A stretch of 64,000 nt of DNA from contig DAORRV010000002.1 of the NCBI GenBank assembly GCA_035443185.1, positions 1 to 64,000 on the forward strand, written 5' to 3'. Below, in pieces: positions 1 to 6,656 of the stretch (the first letter of the stretch is position 1; the number at the start of each line of letters is the position of its first letter). Source of the stretch: UBA2330 sp035443185 (GTDB lineage Bacteria > Bacteroidota > Ignavibacteria > Tepidaquicellales > Tepidaquicellaceae). A program made the position numbers and the translations under genes. A model generated the notes under the pieces. It was not told the DNA's origin. It saw nothing but the letters and a program-made list of their open reading frames with translations, and ran no database searches.

Positions 1-135
1 CTTATCAATGAATTCAAAGAGGCAGGATATTATACAAATGAATTCAACGGCAGTGATCTTGCAAGCGGGATTTATTTTTATAAGCTGACCGCGGGAGATT
101 TTGTACAGACAAAGAAGCTGTCGCTGGTTAAGTAA
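1..135 (+). CDS. C-terminal fragment of a T9SS-secreted protein
   Basis: The first 44 codons read in frame to a TAA at 133-135. They encode the end of a type IX secretion sorting domain: E-F-K-E-A-G-Y-Y, then GSDLASGIYFYKL, then DFVQTKKLSLVK. This tail directs export across the outer membrane and is removed or processed at the surface. The rest of the gene lies before the window, so the passenger domain is unknown. At DNA level it closely resembles the last codons of the FG-GAP protein that ends at 61106, so the two are likely paralogues or share a recombining tail. Confidence 0.85.
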   Translation, partial: LINEFKEAGYYTNEFNGSDLASGIYFYKLTAGDFVQTKKLSLVK

Positions 136-288
136 CGAATTACAAATGTTAAATCGTGCAGCGAGCGAAGCTATCTAAATGTCAAATATTAAAATGAGCC
201 ATTGCTGGTCTTAGAGGCTGAAGCGAGCGTGACCAATAACAAACGGAACCTCGTAACCTGACATTATAATTTGATGGAAAGCTCCGGA

Positions 289-486
289 CTTTGTCATTCC
301 TGCGAATGCAGGAATCCACTGACCTGAAAGTACTATTCAATTCTAAAGTAAAAATTAATTTCTGCTAAATGGTAAGCAACTTTCTCTTTCTTTCAAATTC
401 ATGTACAACATTCATATCAAAATGAATTTAGAAATGTAATACCGTTTCCTCATACATGGATTCCTGCATGCGCATGAATGACAAAG
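289..486. repeat. Inverted pair of 29-base repeats
   Basis: Bases 289-317 (CTTTGTCATTCCTGCG..., ending GCAGGAATCC) recur as the reverse complement at 458-486 with two mismatches. Each arm also contains its own weak palindrome around GCATGC. The arms are separated by about 140 bases. This could be a small non-autonomous repeat or two independent insertions of a dispersed repeat in opposite orientation. Confidence 0.7.
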
Positions 487-560
487 TTTTGTTAGCTTCG
501 AACTGTGAATCTTTGAGTCTTCGAGCCTTTGAAGTAAACCGAAAATTGTAATTTGATACT

Positions 561-699
561 TGATTTACTTTGTGTCTTATTGACTTGGTGGAAAGAATTA
601 AAATAAATCCTCCCAAGCAGGGGCTTGGGAAGGAGTATAAAGTACTTTGATAATTGATAACTGATTATTGATTTACTTTGTGTCTTATTGACTTGGTGG
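561..699. repeat. 31-base perfect direct repeat flanking a hairpin
   Basis: The 31 bases beginning TGATTTACTTTGTGTC and ending GACTTGGTGG occur identically at 561-591 and 669-699. The 77 bases between them contain the hairpin at 608-634. Perfect identity in otherwise drifting intergenic DNA suggests a recent duplication or an element bounded by direct repeats. Confidence 0.8.
608..634. other. GC-rich hairpin
   Basis: TCCCAAGC (611-618) pairs with GCTTGGGA (623-630) around a 4-base AGGG loop. TCC and AGGA extend the stem with a one-base bulge. No U tract follows on either side, so a classical terminator is not supported. Confidence 0.5.
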
Positions 700-712
700 T
701 AAAGTAATTGAC

Positions 713-1072
713 TTATCTCTGAAATCCACCAAGCGGTTTCATGATCTTTGCACCGATCTTAGTTAAAGCACCTATTACTTTCTCATCAGGCTTACCATAG
801 ACTACAAATTTTTTAATCTCCAGAATGCTCATAAATCTTGCTGCATAATTTTTTCCAAATGAATCCATATGAGACAATGCCGCTTCGGAATCTGAATATC
901 TTTCAAAAATATTACAGCTTTTACCGTCTTCACTTACTGACCATTCATAATTCAAAGCACCGGTTTCATTTTCTTTTGTACTTTCTGTCATTTCTGTCAT
1001 CAGAGTTTTAAGATTTTCTGTTTCACCTTCCTTTATATTTGTTTCGAGTAGCCAGTAAACATTGTTAGTCAT
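713..1072 (-). CDS. Antibiotic biosynthesis monooxygenase (ABM)-like domain protein
   Basis: This 119-residue protein has the pattern of the small dimeric alpha/beta-barrel ABM family: a strand at the N-terminus (VYWLLETNIKEG), a helix with TLMTEMTESTKENETGALNYEWSV, a strand with CNIFERYSDSEAALSHM, then a terminal helix-strand. The family includes quinol monooxygenases, haem-degrading enzymes and many proteins of unknown role, and nothing here fixes a substrate. The C-terminal 30 residues extend past the usual domain. The start is supported by an AGAAAGG element a few bases upstream. It is transcribed divergently from the arylsulfotransferase-like gene. Confidence 0.75.
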   Translation of the reverse strand: MTNNVYWLLETNIKEGETENLKTLMTEMTESTKENETGALNYEWSVSEDGKSCNIFERYSDSEAALSHMDSFGKNYAARFMSILEIKKFVVYGKPDEKVIGALTKIGAKIMKPLGGFQR

Positions 1073-1209
1073 AATTAACCTTTCTGTTATTTTATTATAA
1101 TTTTGTTTTGAATATATTGCATTATTAATTTTGAAACTTTTTAAAAAACTGTTTAAGATAACTAAAATCAGTTTTAATAAATAAATAATTTTTTATAATA
1201 AATCTATCA

Positions 1210-3006
1210 GTGTTGTTAAAATATTACATTTCAATAATTTTATTGGTCATTTTATTTCAGGAATCATATTCATCAGTTAATTATGCCACAGTAATTTATA
1301 CTTCTCCCGTTAATAATGCAAAGCTTGTAAACAGTTTTGAAAATATTATTTTCAAAACAGAAAAAAATTTAGAAAACGAAAGACTGGTTTGTATTGTAAA
1401 ATATTTTGACGGTAGATTAATTGACGGAAATATAAAATTAGCCTCTGACAAAAAGACTTTTATATTCGATCCGGTTTATCCATTCAAAAAAGGAGAGCAA
1501 ATTACTGCAGATCTGATCTCTTTAAAAGATAACAGATTAATAAAAAGTATAAGTTTTACAACTTCCATAAATATTCTAAGTGAATCGGAAAAGAAAAAAG
1601 TAATTTCAGATATCCGCGAAAAAGAATTTGGACAAACCCAAAAACAAGTTTACAGAATACCTGAGAATCCTAATGGATTTAATACAGGCGGGGTTATTAT
1701 GCCTCAGATCACAATTACAAAAAACAATAATCCATCAAACGGTACTTTATTCTTTGCAAATATTGCACGTGATACTCTTACATCTCCTTTCATAATGAGT
1801 ATGAAAAATAATGGTGAATTTCTTTTTTACAGAGAAATGCCAAAGACATGTTATGATTTTAAAGTTCAGAACAATGGACTGATCACTTATTTTCAGAATA
1901 TTGCCATGAAATTCTATGCGCTTGATTCTGCTTACACTGTTGTTGACAGCTTCGCAACCGGTAACGGATACGAGACAGACCTCCATGATATTCTCATAAA
2001 AGAAGATGGAAATGTTTTGTTGATGAGTTATGACGTTCAGGTGATTGATATGAGTCTTGTTGTCTCTGGAGGTCAAAAGGATGCAAATGTAACCGGTCTT
2101 ATCATTCAGGAAATTGATTCTGACAAAAATGTGATCTTTCAATGGAGGAGCTGGGATCATTTTCAGATCACGGATGCAGACAGGGAAAATCTTTCTCTCG
2201 GCAATGTTGATTATTGTCACGGGAATGCTTTTGATGTGGACTATGATGGAAATTATGTAATTTCCAGCAGGAATATGTCAGAGATAACTAAAATTAATAA
2301 AGAGACGGGAGCAATAATCTGGAGGCTCGGAGGAAAAAATAATCAGTTTACTTTTATTAACGATTCTATCAAATTTTCATATCAGCATGCTATAAAAAGA
2401 ACAGCTGCCGGTACTTTTACATTATTTGATAATGGAAATTATCATAAACCTAGTTTTTCAAGATCAGTCGAATATAGAATTGATGAAACTAATATGACAG
2501 CAGAAAAAGTATGGGAATACAGAAATGAACCTTCCATTTATACTTTTGCAATGGGTTATACTGAAAGACTTAAAAATGGTAATACTTCTATTTCCTGGGG
2601 ATTTGCTCCGACTGCTTATACAGAGGTAAACAGTAACAATGAGATAGTTTATGAATTCAATTTTGATTCGACAAATTTTTCTTACAGGATATTCAGAGAA
2701 GACTGGAATGTATCCCCTGATGGAATCCCAAATATCCCTGTGGATTTTGCTGTCACATTAAATTATCCAAATCCTTTTAATGCTCAGACAAATATTTATT
2801 TTAATGTTATAAATAATTCTAACGTTACTCTGAAGATCTATGACATTCTCGGAAAAGAAGTCGCTACATTATTAAATAATGAATTTAAAGAAACAGGAAA
2901 GTATGTTTCAAATTTTAACTCAGTGGCTTTATCTTCAGGAATTTATTTTTACAAACTACAGATCGGAAATGATTTTTATACTCATTCTATGGCACTTGTA
3001 AAATAA
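1210..3006 (+). CDS. Arylsulfotransferase (ASST)-like protein with T9SS sorting domain
   Basis: This is a secreted 598-residue protein. The GTG start precedes a short hydrophobic signal peptide. Residues about 30-115 look like an Ig-like strand domain (TSPVNNAKLVNSFENIIFKT). Residues about 160-500 match the beta-propeller arylsulfotransferase family: the HGNAFDVDYDGNYVISSRN segment, TGAIIWRLGG, and FSYQHAIKR with a candidate catalytic His. ASST enzymes move sulfate from a phenolic donor to a phenolic acceptor without PAPS. The last 80 residues are a T9SS sorting domain (LNYPNPFN, DILGKEVATL, SGIYFYKL), so it is predicted to act at the cell surface or outside. The actual substrate is unknown, and many relatives are uncharacterised. 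No Shine-Dalgarno site is visible. Confidence 0.75.
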   Translation: MLLKYYISIILLVILFQESYSSVNYATVIYTSPVNNAKLVNSFENIIFKTEKNLENERLVCIVKYFDGRLIDGNIKLASDKKTFIFDPVYPFKKGEQITADLISLKDNRLIKSISFTTSINILSESEKKKVISDIREKEFGQTQKQVYRIPENPNGFNTGGVIMPQITITKNNNPSNGTLFFANIARDTLTSPFIMSMKNNGEFLFYREMPKTCYDFKVQNNGLITYFQNIAMKFYALDSAYTVVDSFATGNGYETDLHDILIKEDGNVLLMSYDVQVIDMSLVVSGGQKDANVTGLIIQEIDSDKNVIFQWRSWDHFQITDADRENLSLGNVDYCHGNAFDVDYDGNYVISSRNMSEITKINKETGAIIWRLGGKNNQFTFINDSIKFSYQHAIKRTAAGTFTLFDNGNYHKPSFSRSVEYRIDETNMTAEKVWEYRNEPSIYTFAMGYTERLKNGNTSISWGFAPTAYTEVNSNNEIVYEFNFDSTNFSYRIFREDWNVSPDGIPNIPVDFAVTLNYPNPFNAQTNIYFNVINNSNVTLKIYDILGKEVATLLNNEFKETGKYVSNFNSVALSSGIYFYKLQIGNDFYTHSMALVK

Positions 3007-3048
3007 AATACAAATTACAAATTTCAAATTACGAATTAATAAATTCAG
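3007..3048. repeat. Heptad tandem repeat after the arylsulfotransferase gene
   Basis: Immediately after the stop codon the sequence runs in 7-base steps (AAATTAC, AAATTTC, AAATTAC, GAATTAA and so on). This is the reverse-complement form of the AATTCGT unit seen at 15174-15278 and 34381-34450. Confidence 0.6.
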
Positions 3049-3105
3049 TTAGTTTGTATTTTAACAAACAAAAATTTTTCAGCAAAATTCTTTTAATATA
3101 TTAAT

Positions 3106-3522
3106 GTGAAATACTTACTTATAATTTTCTTAGGATTACTTTTTTTTCAAAGCTGTGGTGAAAAAACTGCAGAGAAAAATTTACTTTCGGAAGAAGAAAA
3201 GAGGAAGCAACAAGAGGAAATGGAGTTTAGCCGCAAAGTGATAGGTGCTGAGATAATGAAAGGAATGTATAGTTATAACAGCAACACAAATCATTTTACT
3301 GAATGTAATACAAACCGAAAATATATATTAGTTGGTGAAAGTGAAACCAATGAAATGAAAAAAGCTTATCAGGATAAAAGATTTGTTTCGCCTTCCCTCT
3401 TAGCTTTTGTAGAGATTGAAGCATTTCAGTCTTATCAGGATATTGATGGAAATAATATTCCCGACACTGTTTTGGTAGTAACAAAATTTTTAAATTTTGA
3501 TGCTGAAAAAAAATGTGAATGA
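3106..3522 (+). CDS. Small lipoprotein, possibly NlpE/copper-resistance related
   Basis: This 138-residue protein (GTG start) begins with a lipoprotein signal peptide ending FFQSC, so Cys17 would be lipidated. A charged helix follows (SEEEKRKQQEEMEF). The remaining domain has the sequence pattern GMYSYN..TNHFTECNTNRKYILVGE and FVEIEAFQ. This pattern recalls lipoprotein domains associated with NlpE/META-type envelope proteins, in which a short Tyr-rich strand is followed by F-T-x-C. That assignment is tentative, and no metal ligands can be named from sequence alone. It stands alone after the arylsulfotransferase-like gene and converges on the TIGR02757 gene with about 20 bases between stops. 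Confidence 0.55.
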   Translation: MKYLLIIFLGLLFFQSCGEKTAEKNLLSEEEKRKQQEEMEFSRKVIGAEIMKGMYSYNSNTNHFTECNTNRKYILVGESETNEMKKAYQDKRFVSPSLLAFVEIEAFQSYQDIDGNNIPDTVLVVTKFLNFDAEKKCE

Positions 3523-3541
3523 ATATTATAAAATTAAAGAT

Positions 3542-4315
3542 TTAGCTTTTTAAAAAGCCTTCCATGCCTGCATGACATATTGCAAAGTCGTATCTGACAG
3601 GATCTTCAGCGTTAAATGTTTTAAGCTTATTTGTAAGTTCAATTACAAATTTCATGTCACATGTATTTCTTTCTGCAAGACCGAGAATTTTTGATACTTT
3701 ATAAACATGAGTATCGACAGGAATTAAAAGTTTTGAGACAGACACATTTTTCCAAATACCCACATCTATATAATCATTTCTCACCATCCATCTCAGATAA
3801 AGATTAAGTCTCTTGCAGGCAGAACCGTTTTCAGCAAGCGGGACAAGATATTTCAACGATTCTTCATTTCCTTTTTTTTCATTTAACTCTTTTGTAAATG
3901 CATGTAACGCCGGCAGAATGTTTTCATGTGACTCTGAATAATATTTAAGAAAAAGATCTTCCAGTGAGCTGTATTCTATGATGACATTCCTGATCTTAGA
4001 TATCAATAAAGAAAGATCTTCAGGAGAATTAAATCTATAATACATGTCTTCGAAATATTTTTTGTCTTTATGTTCATTATAATTAGAAGTAAATTCATGA
4101 ACTTTATTTCCTGTTATATTCAATAATTTTCTGATAAATGCATTTATACTTTCTACTTTTCCGTAAGTATAGCACGAAGTAATAAATCCGATTATCTCAA
4201 TGTCTTTTTTGTCATAAAATTCATGTAGAATCCAGACAGGATCTTTTGAAGAAAATTTTTTATGATACTTTGAATAAAGTGAATCTAAATATTTTTTTAA
4301 TTCTTTATCTGACAA
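3542..4315 (-). CDS. TIGR02757 (DUF2400) family protein
   Basis: This 257-residue protein is of the usual family length. Recognisable features are the N-terminal DPVWILHEFYDKKDIEIIGFI segment, NLYLRWMVRNDYIDVGIWK, LIPVDTHVYKVSKILGL, and the C-terminal DPVRYDFAICHAGMEG, including the family-typical D-T-H and C-H. The fold is related to helix-hairpin-helix DNA glycosylases, but no activity is established for the family. Its start lies only 23 bases from that of the divergent dehydrogenase-like gene at 4339, so the two promoters must overlap or lie within the opposing gene. Confidence 0.85.
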   Translation of the reverse strand: MSDKELKKYLDSLYSKYHKKFSSKDPVWILHEFYDKKDIEIIGFITSCYTYGKVESINAFIRKLLNITGNKVHEFTSNYNEHKDKKYFEDMYYRFNSPEDLSLLISKIRNVIIEYSSLEDLFLKYYSESHENILPALHAFTKELNEKKGNEESLKYLVPLAENGSACKRLNLYLRWMVRNDYIDVGIWKNVSVSKLLIPVDTHVYKVSKILGLAERNTCDMKFVIELTNKLKTFNAEDPVRYDFAICHAGMEGFLKS

Positions 4316-4338
4316 TTTTTTAATATACAGTTAAATAG

Positions 4339-5022
4339 ATGGAAAAAGTTTTTTTAATAGGTGACAATCAATTTCTGATGACAGAATTATCAGAAATACT
4401 CGAATCGAAATATGAAATACAGGATACGCTTGATGAAACCACTGAAATTATTTTTGAGCTTTCAAATACAGGCAAAGATATTAAGTGCAAGATCCTGAAT
4501 TTTATTGATGAAAAAAATTCAAAAGCCACTGTAATTTCTTCTTCACTTTGTATTACAGTTCTCGAGCAGGCAATAAATTCAAAGTATCCTGAAAGAATTA
4601 TCGGTGCATCAATTTACCAGTCATTTTCAGAATCAAAAGGAATGGAAATTGCCGGATGCAAATTTACAGAAGAAAAGCATTTGAATAAATGCCATGAGAT
4701 TTTTGAAGTTATCGGTAAAGAAGTAACAGTAGTCACTGACAGAGCGGGCATGGTAAGCATGAGAATTATTTCAATGATCATAAATGAAGCTTATCTCGTC
4801 TTGCAGGAAGGGACTTCAAACAGGGAAGATATCGATACTGCAATGAAGCTCGGCACGAATTATCCGCATGGACCAATTGACTGGAGCGAAAAGATCGGTC
4901 TGGATCTGATATACAATATTCTGTTTACAATGAATGAAGAATTTGGAGATGACAGGTACAGGATCACTCCCCTGCTAAAGGAAAAATATCTTGAGACCTT
5001 TAAATCAAAAGAACAAGTTTAA
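4339..5022 (+). CDS. 3-hydroxyacyl-CoA dehydrogenase-like protein with degenerate NAD-binding half
   Basis: The 227-residue protein has a C-terminal half (about residues 125-227) that matches the 3-hydroxyacyl-CoA dehydrogenase C-terminal domain: GMVSMRIISMIINEAYLVLQEG, DIDTAMKLGTNYPHGPIDW, DLIYNILFTMNEEFGDDRYR. Full enzymes are about 280-320 residues and start with a Rossmann G-x-G-x-x-G loop. Here the N-terminus reads VFLIGDNQFLMTEL and lacks that loop, and the Rossmann part is shortened. It may bind acyl-CoA or act as a partner subunit rather than use NAD(H) alone. No fatty-acid oxidation genes are adjacent. Confidence 0.75.
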   Translation: MEKVFLIGDNQFLMTELSEILESKYEIQDTLDETTEIIFELSNTGKDIKCKILNFIDEKNSKATVISSSLCITVLEQAINSKYPERIIGASIYQSFSESKGMEIAGCKFTEEKHLNKCHEIFEVIGKEVTVVTDRAGMVSMRIISMIINEAYLVLQEGTSNREDIDTAMKLGTNYPHGPIDWSEKIGLDLIYNILFTMNEEFGDDRYRITPLLKEKYLETFKSKEQV

Positions 5023-5035
5023 TTTTCTTAATTTC

Positions 5036-5167
5036 TTATCTGAATGTAAAGCCTGAATATACAAGCTTTATTGTATAATAAATTGAAAAAATGGTAGCGG
5101 CTATAATTATAAACAGTACAATTTTTGTAAGAAAGCTTGTTGGTTTTTTAGTCTGAGTTTTATCCAT
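5036..5167 (-). CDS. Small single-pass membrane protein (43 aa)
   Basis: Read on the minus strand, an ATG at 5165-5167 opens a 43-residue frame ending at a TAA (5036-5038). It starts MDKTQTKKPTSFLTK, continues with one strongly hydrophobic segment (IVLFIIIAATIFSIYYTI) and ends YSGFTFR. The basic N-terminus and single helix are typical of small membrane proteins. It lies about 46 bases downstream of the pyrimidine phosphorylase gene on the same strand and could be cotranscribed. The upstream AAAAAG is only a weak ribosome site. No family is recognised. Confidence 0.5.
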   Translation of the reverse strand: MDKTQTKKPTSFLTKIVLFIIIAATIFSIYYTIKLVYSGFTFR

Positions 5168-5213
5168 CTTTTTAATTTAAAGGATATAAATTTTTTTAAT
5201 CAATCAAAATCTA

Positions 5214-6518
5214 TCAATCTAATATATCAATGATCAGAGGGTTTACCTTTGGTTTAATTTTTGAAATTTTAATTGATTGTTCTAACCTTTTTTCAGCGAT
5301 ATCAATTCTTAACTTATCATCCGAAAATAATTCACAGATCACATCACCTTTCCTGATTTCGTTTCCGCATTTTTTATGAAGTATTATACCGGCAAGATAA
5401 TCTATTTTATCATCAGTCTTTTTTCTGCCGCATCCAAGCTCAATAGCAGCATACCCAAAATCCGAAGCATGCATTTCAGAAATAAAACCGTCCTGTTCAG
5501 CTTTGATCAATTTCGAAAACTCAGGTCTTTTTAGATTTGCCCAGTCCTTCACGTAAGAGACATCACCGTTTTGAATCTCTACCATCTCAAGAAATTTTTT
5601 ATATGCTGATTTATCGGAGATTTTTTGCAGTGCTATCTTTTCACCTTCTTCAATACTTCCCGCTGCATCACCAAGATAGAGCATTGCACCGGCCAGAACA
5701 TTTGTCAACTTATACAGATCAGGAATCAGTTTTCCGTTCATCATTTCAATACACTCTTCTATCTCAAGCCAGTTACCGATCTTCATACCAAGAGGCTGTT
5801 CCATATCTGATAATACAGCAATTGCTTTTTTGCCAAACTTTTTTGAAGTAGAAATCAGTTTTTTAGCAAGCTGTATGGATTCATCTTTATCGGGTAGATT
5901 TGCACCGACTCCGATCTTCACATCAAAGACAAGTGCGTCTGCACCTTCGGCAAGTTTTTTGCTCATTATACTGGAAGTGATAAGCGGGATACTTTCGACT
6001 GTAGCTGTCACATCTCTGAGCGCATAAATTCTTTTATCGGCTGGAGCAAGTTCTGAAGTTTGACCAAGCATTACAAGACCTACCGTTTCTAATATTCTTT
6101 TAAAATCTTCAATTTCATAATTGACATTAAATCCTGTGATGGATTCTAGTTTGTCAAGCGTACCACCTGTATGCCCAAGACCTCTGCCGGAGATCATTGG
6201 AACGTATATTCCACAGGATGCGACAAGCGGCGCGAGAATTAAAGAAGTCTTATCCCCTACTCCGCCGGTTGAATGTTTGTCAACTTTTGGATTTTTTATA
6301 TGACTCAGATCCAATACTGTTCCGCTGTTAAGCATGATCTCTGTCAGATAAAAAGTTTCATCCTCATTCATATTGTTAAAATATACTGCCATCAGAAATG
6401 CTGCCATCTGATACTCGGTTACATTGCCGTCAAGATATCCTTCGATCAGATATTTTATCTGATCTCTGCTTAGTGCATTACCGTTTCTTTTGAGTTTTAT
6501 TATTTCTACCGGATTCAT
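5214..6518 (-). CDS. deoA: Pyrimidine-nucleoside (thymidine) phosphorylase
   Basis: This cytoplasmic enzyme splits thymidine/uridine with phosphate into the base and (deoxy)ribose-1-phosphate for nucleoside salvage. The 434-residue length is normal. The family signature lies at about residues 77-105 (KVDKHSTGGVGDKTS, with the phosphate- and K+-binding glycines), followed by SGRGLGHTGGTLDKLESI and the substrate-binding segment YALRDVTATVESIPLITSSIMSKK. The C-terminal domain (about 345-434) is the typical lipoyl-like beta domain (GCGRKKTDDKIDYLAGI, KKCGNEIRKGDVICELFSDD). Whether it prefers thymidine or accepts both pyrimidines cannot be told from the sequence. Confidence 0.93.
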   Translation of the reverse strand: MNPVEIIKLKRNGNALSRDQIKYLIEGYLDGNVTEYQMAAFLMAVYFNNMNEDETFYLTEIMLNSGTVLDLSHIKNPKVDKHSTGGVGDKTSLILAPLVASCGIYVPMISGRGLGHTGGTLDKLESITGFNVNYEIEDFKRILETVGLVMLGQTSELAPADKRIYALRDVTATVESIPLITSSIMSKKLAEGADALVFDVKIGVGANLPDKDESIQLAKKLISTSKKFGKKAIAVLSDMEQPLGMKIGNWLEIEECIEMMNGKLIPDLYKLTNVLAGAMLYLGDAAGSIEEGEKIALQKISDKSAYKKFLEMVEIQNGDVSYVKDWANLKRPEFSKLIKAEQDGFISEMHASDFGYAAIELGCGRKKTDDKIDYLAGIILHKKCGNEIRKGDVICELFSDDKLRIDIAEKRLEQSIKISKIKPKVNPLIIDILD

Positions 6519-6656
6519 TGTGCAAGTTAAAAAAATACTTTCGATATTTAAAGTCTCATATTATCTGTCTTTCACAAAGTGCTTAAATTGCAATTTGCTT
6601 TTTTCATCATTTGTAAATAATTTGAACTGACAATTCTGGAAGAATTAAATATCTAT

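Larger units (their letters stand above)
136..712. other. 577-bp intergenic region rich in short repeats
   Basis: No convincing gene is present; a 62-codon open frame on the minus strand has no family features. The region holds a few AATTACG-like heptads just after the upstream stop codon, an inverted pair of 29-base repeats (289-317 and 458-486), a GC-rich hairpin (608-634) and a 31-base direct repeat (561-591 and 669-699) that flanks the hairpin. It looks like a landing zone for small repeats between two genes. Confidence 0.6.

Noticed and set aside
428..616. 62-codon open frame on the minus strand in the first intergenic region
   Set aside because: It runs across the 29-mer and 31-mer repeats, has no family features and no ribosome site.
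1747..2220. 157-codon frame opposite the arylsulfotransferase gene
   Set aside because: The + strand frame has clear family motifs and a sorting domain, so the antisense frame is a shadow.
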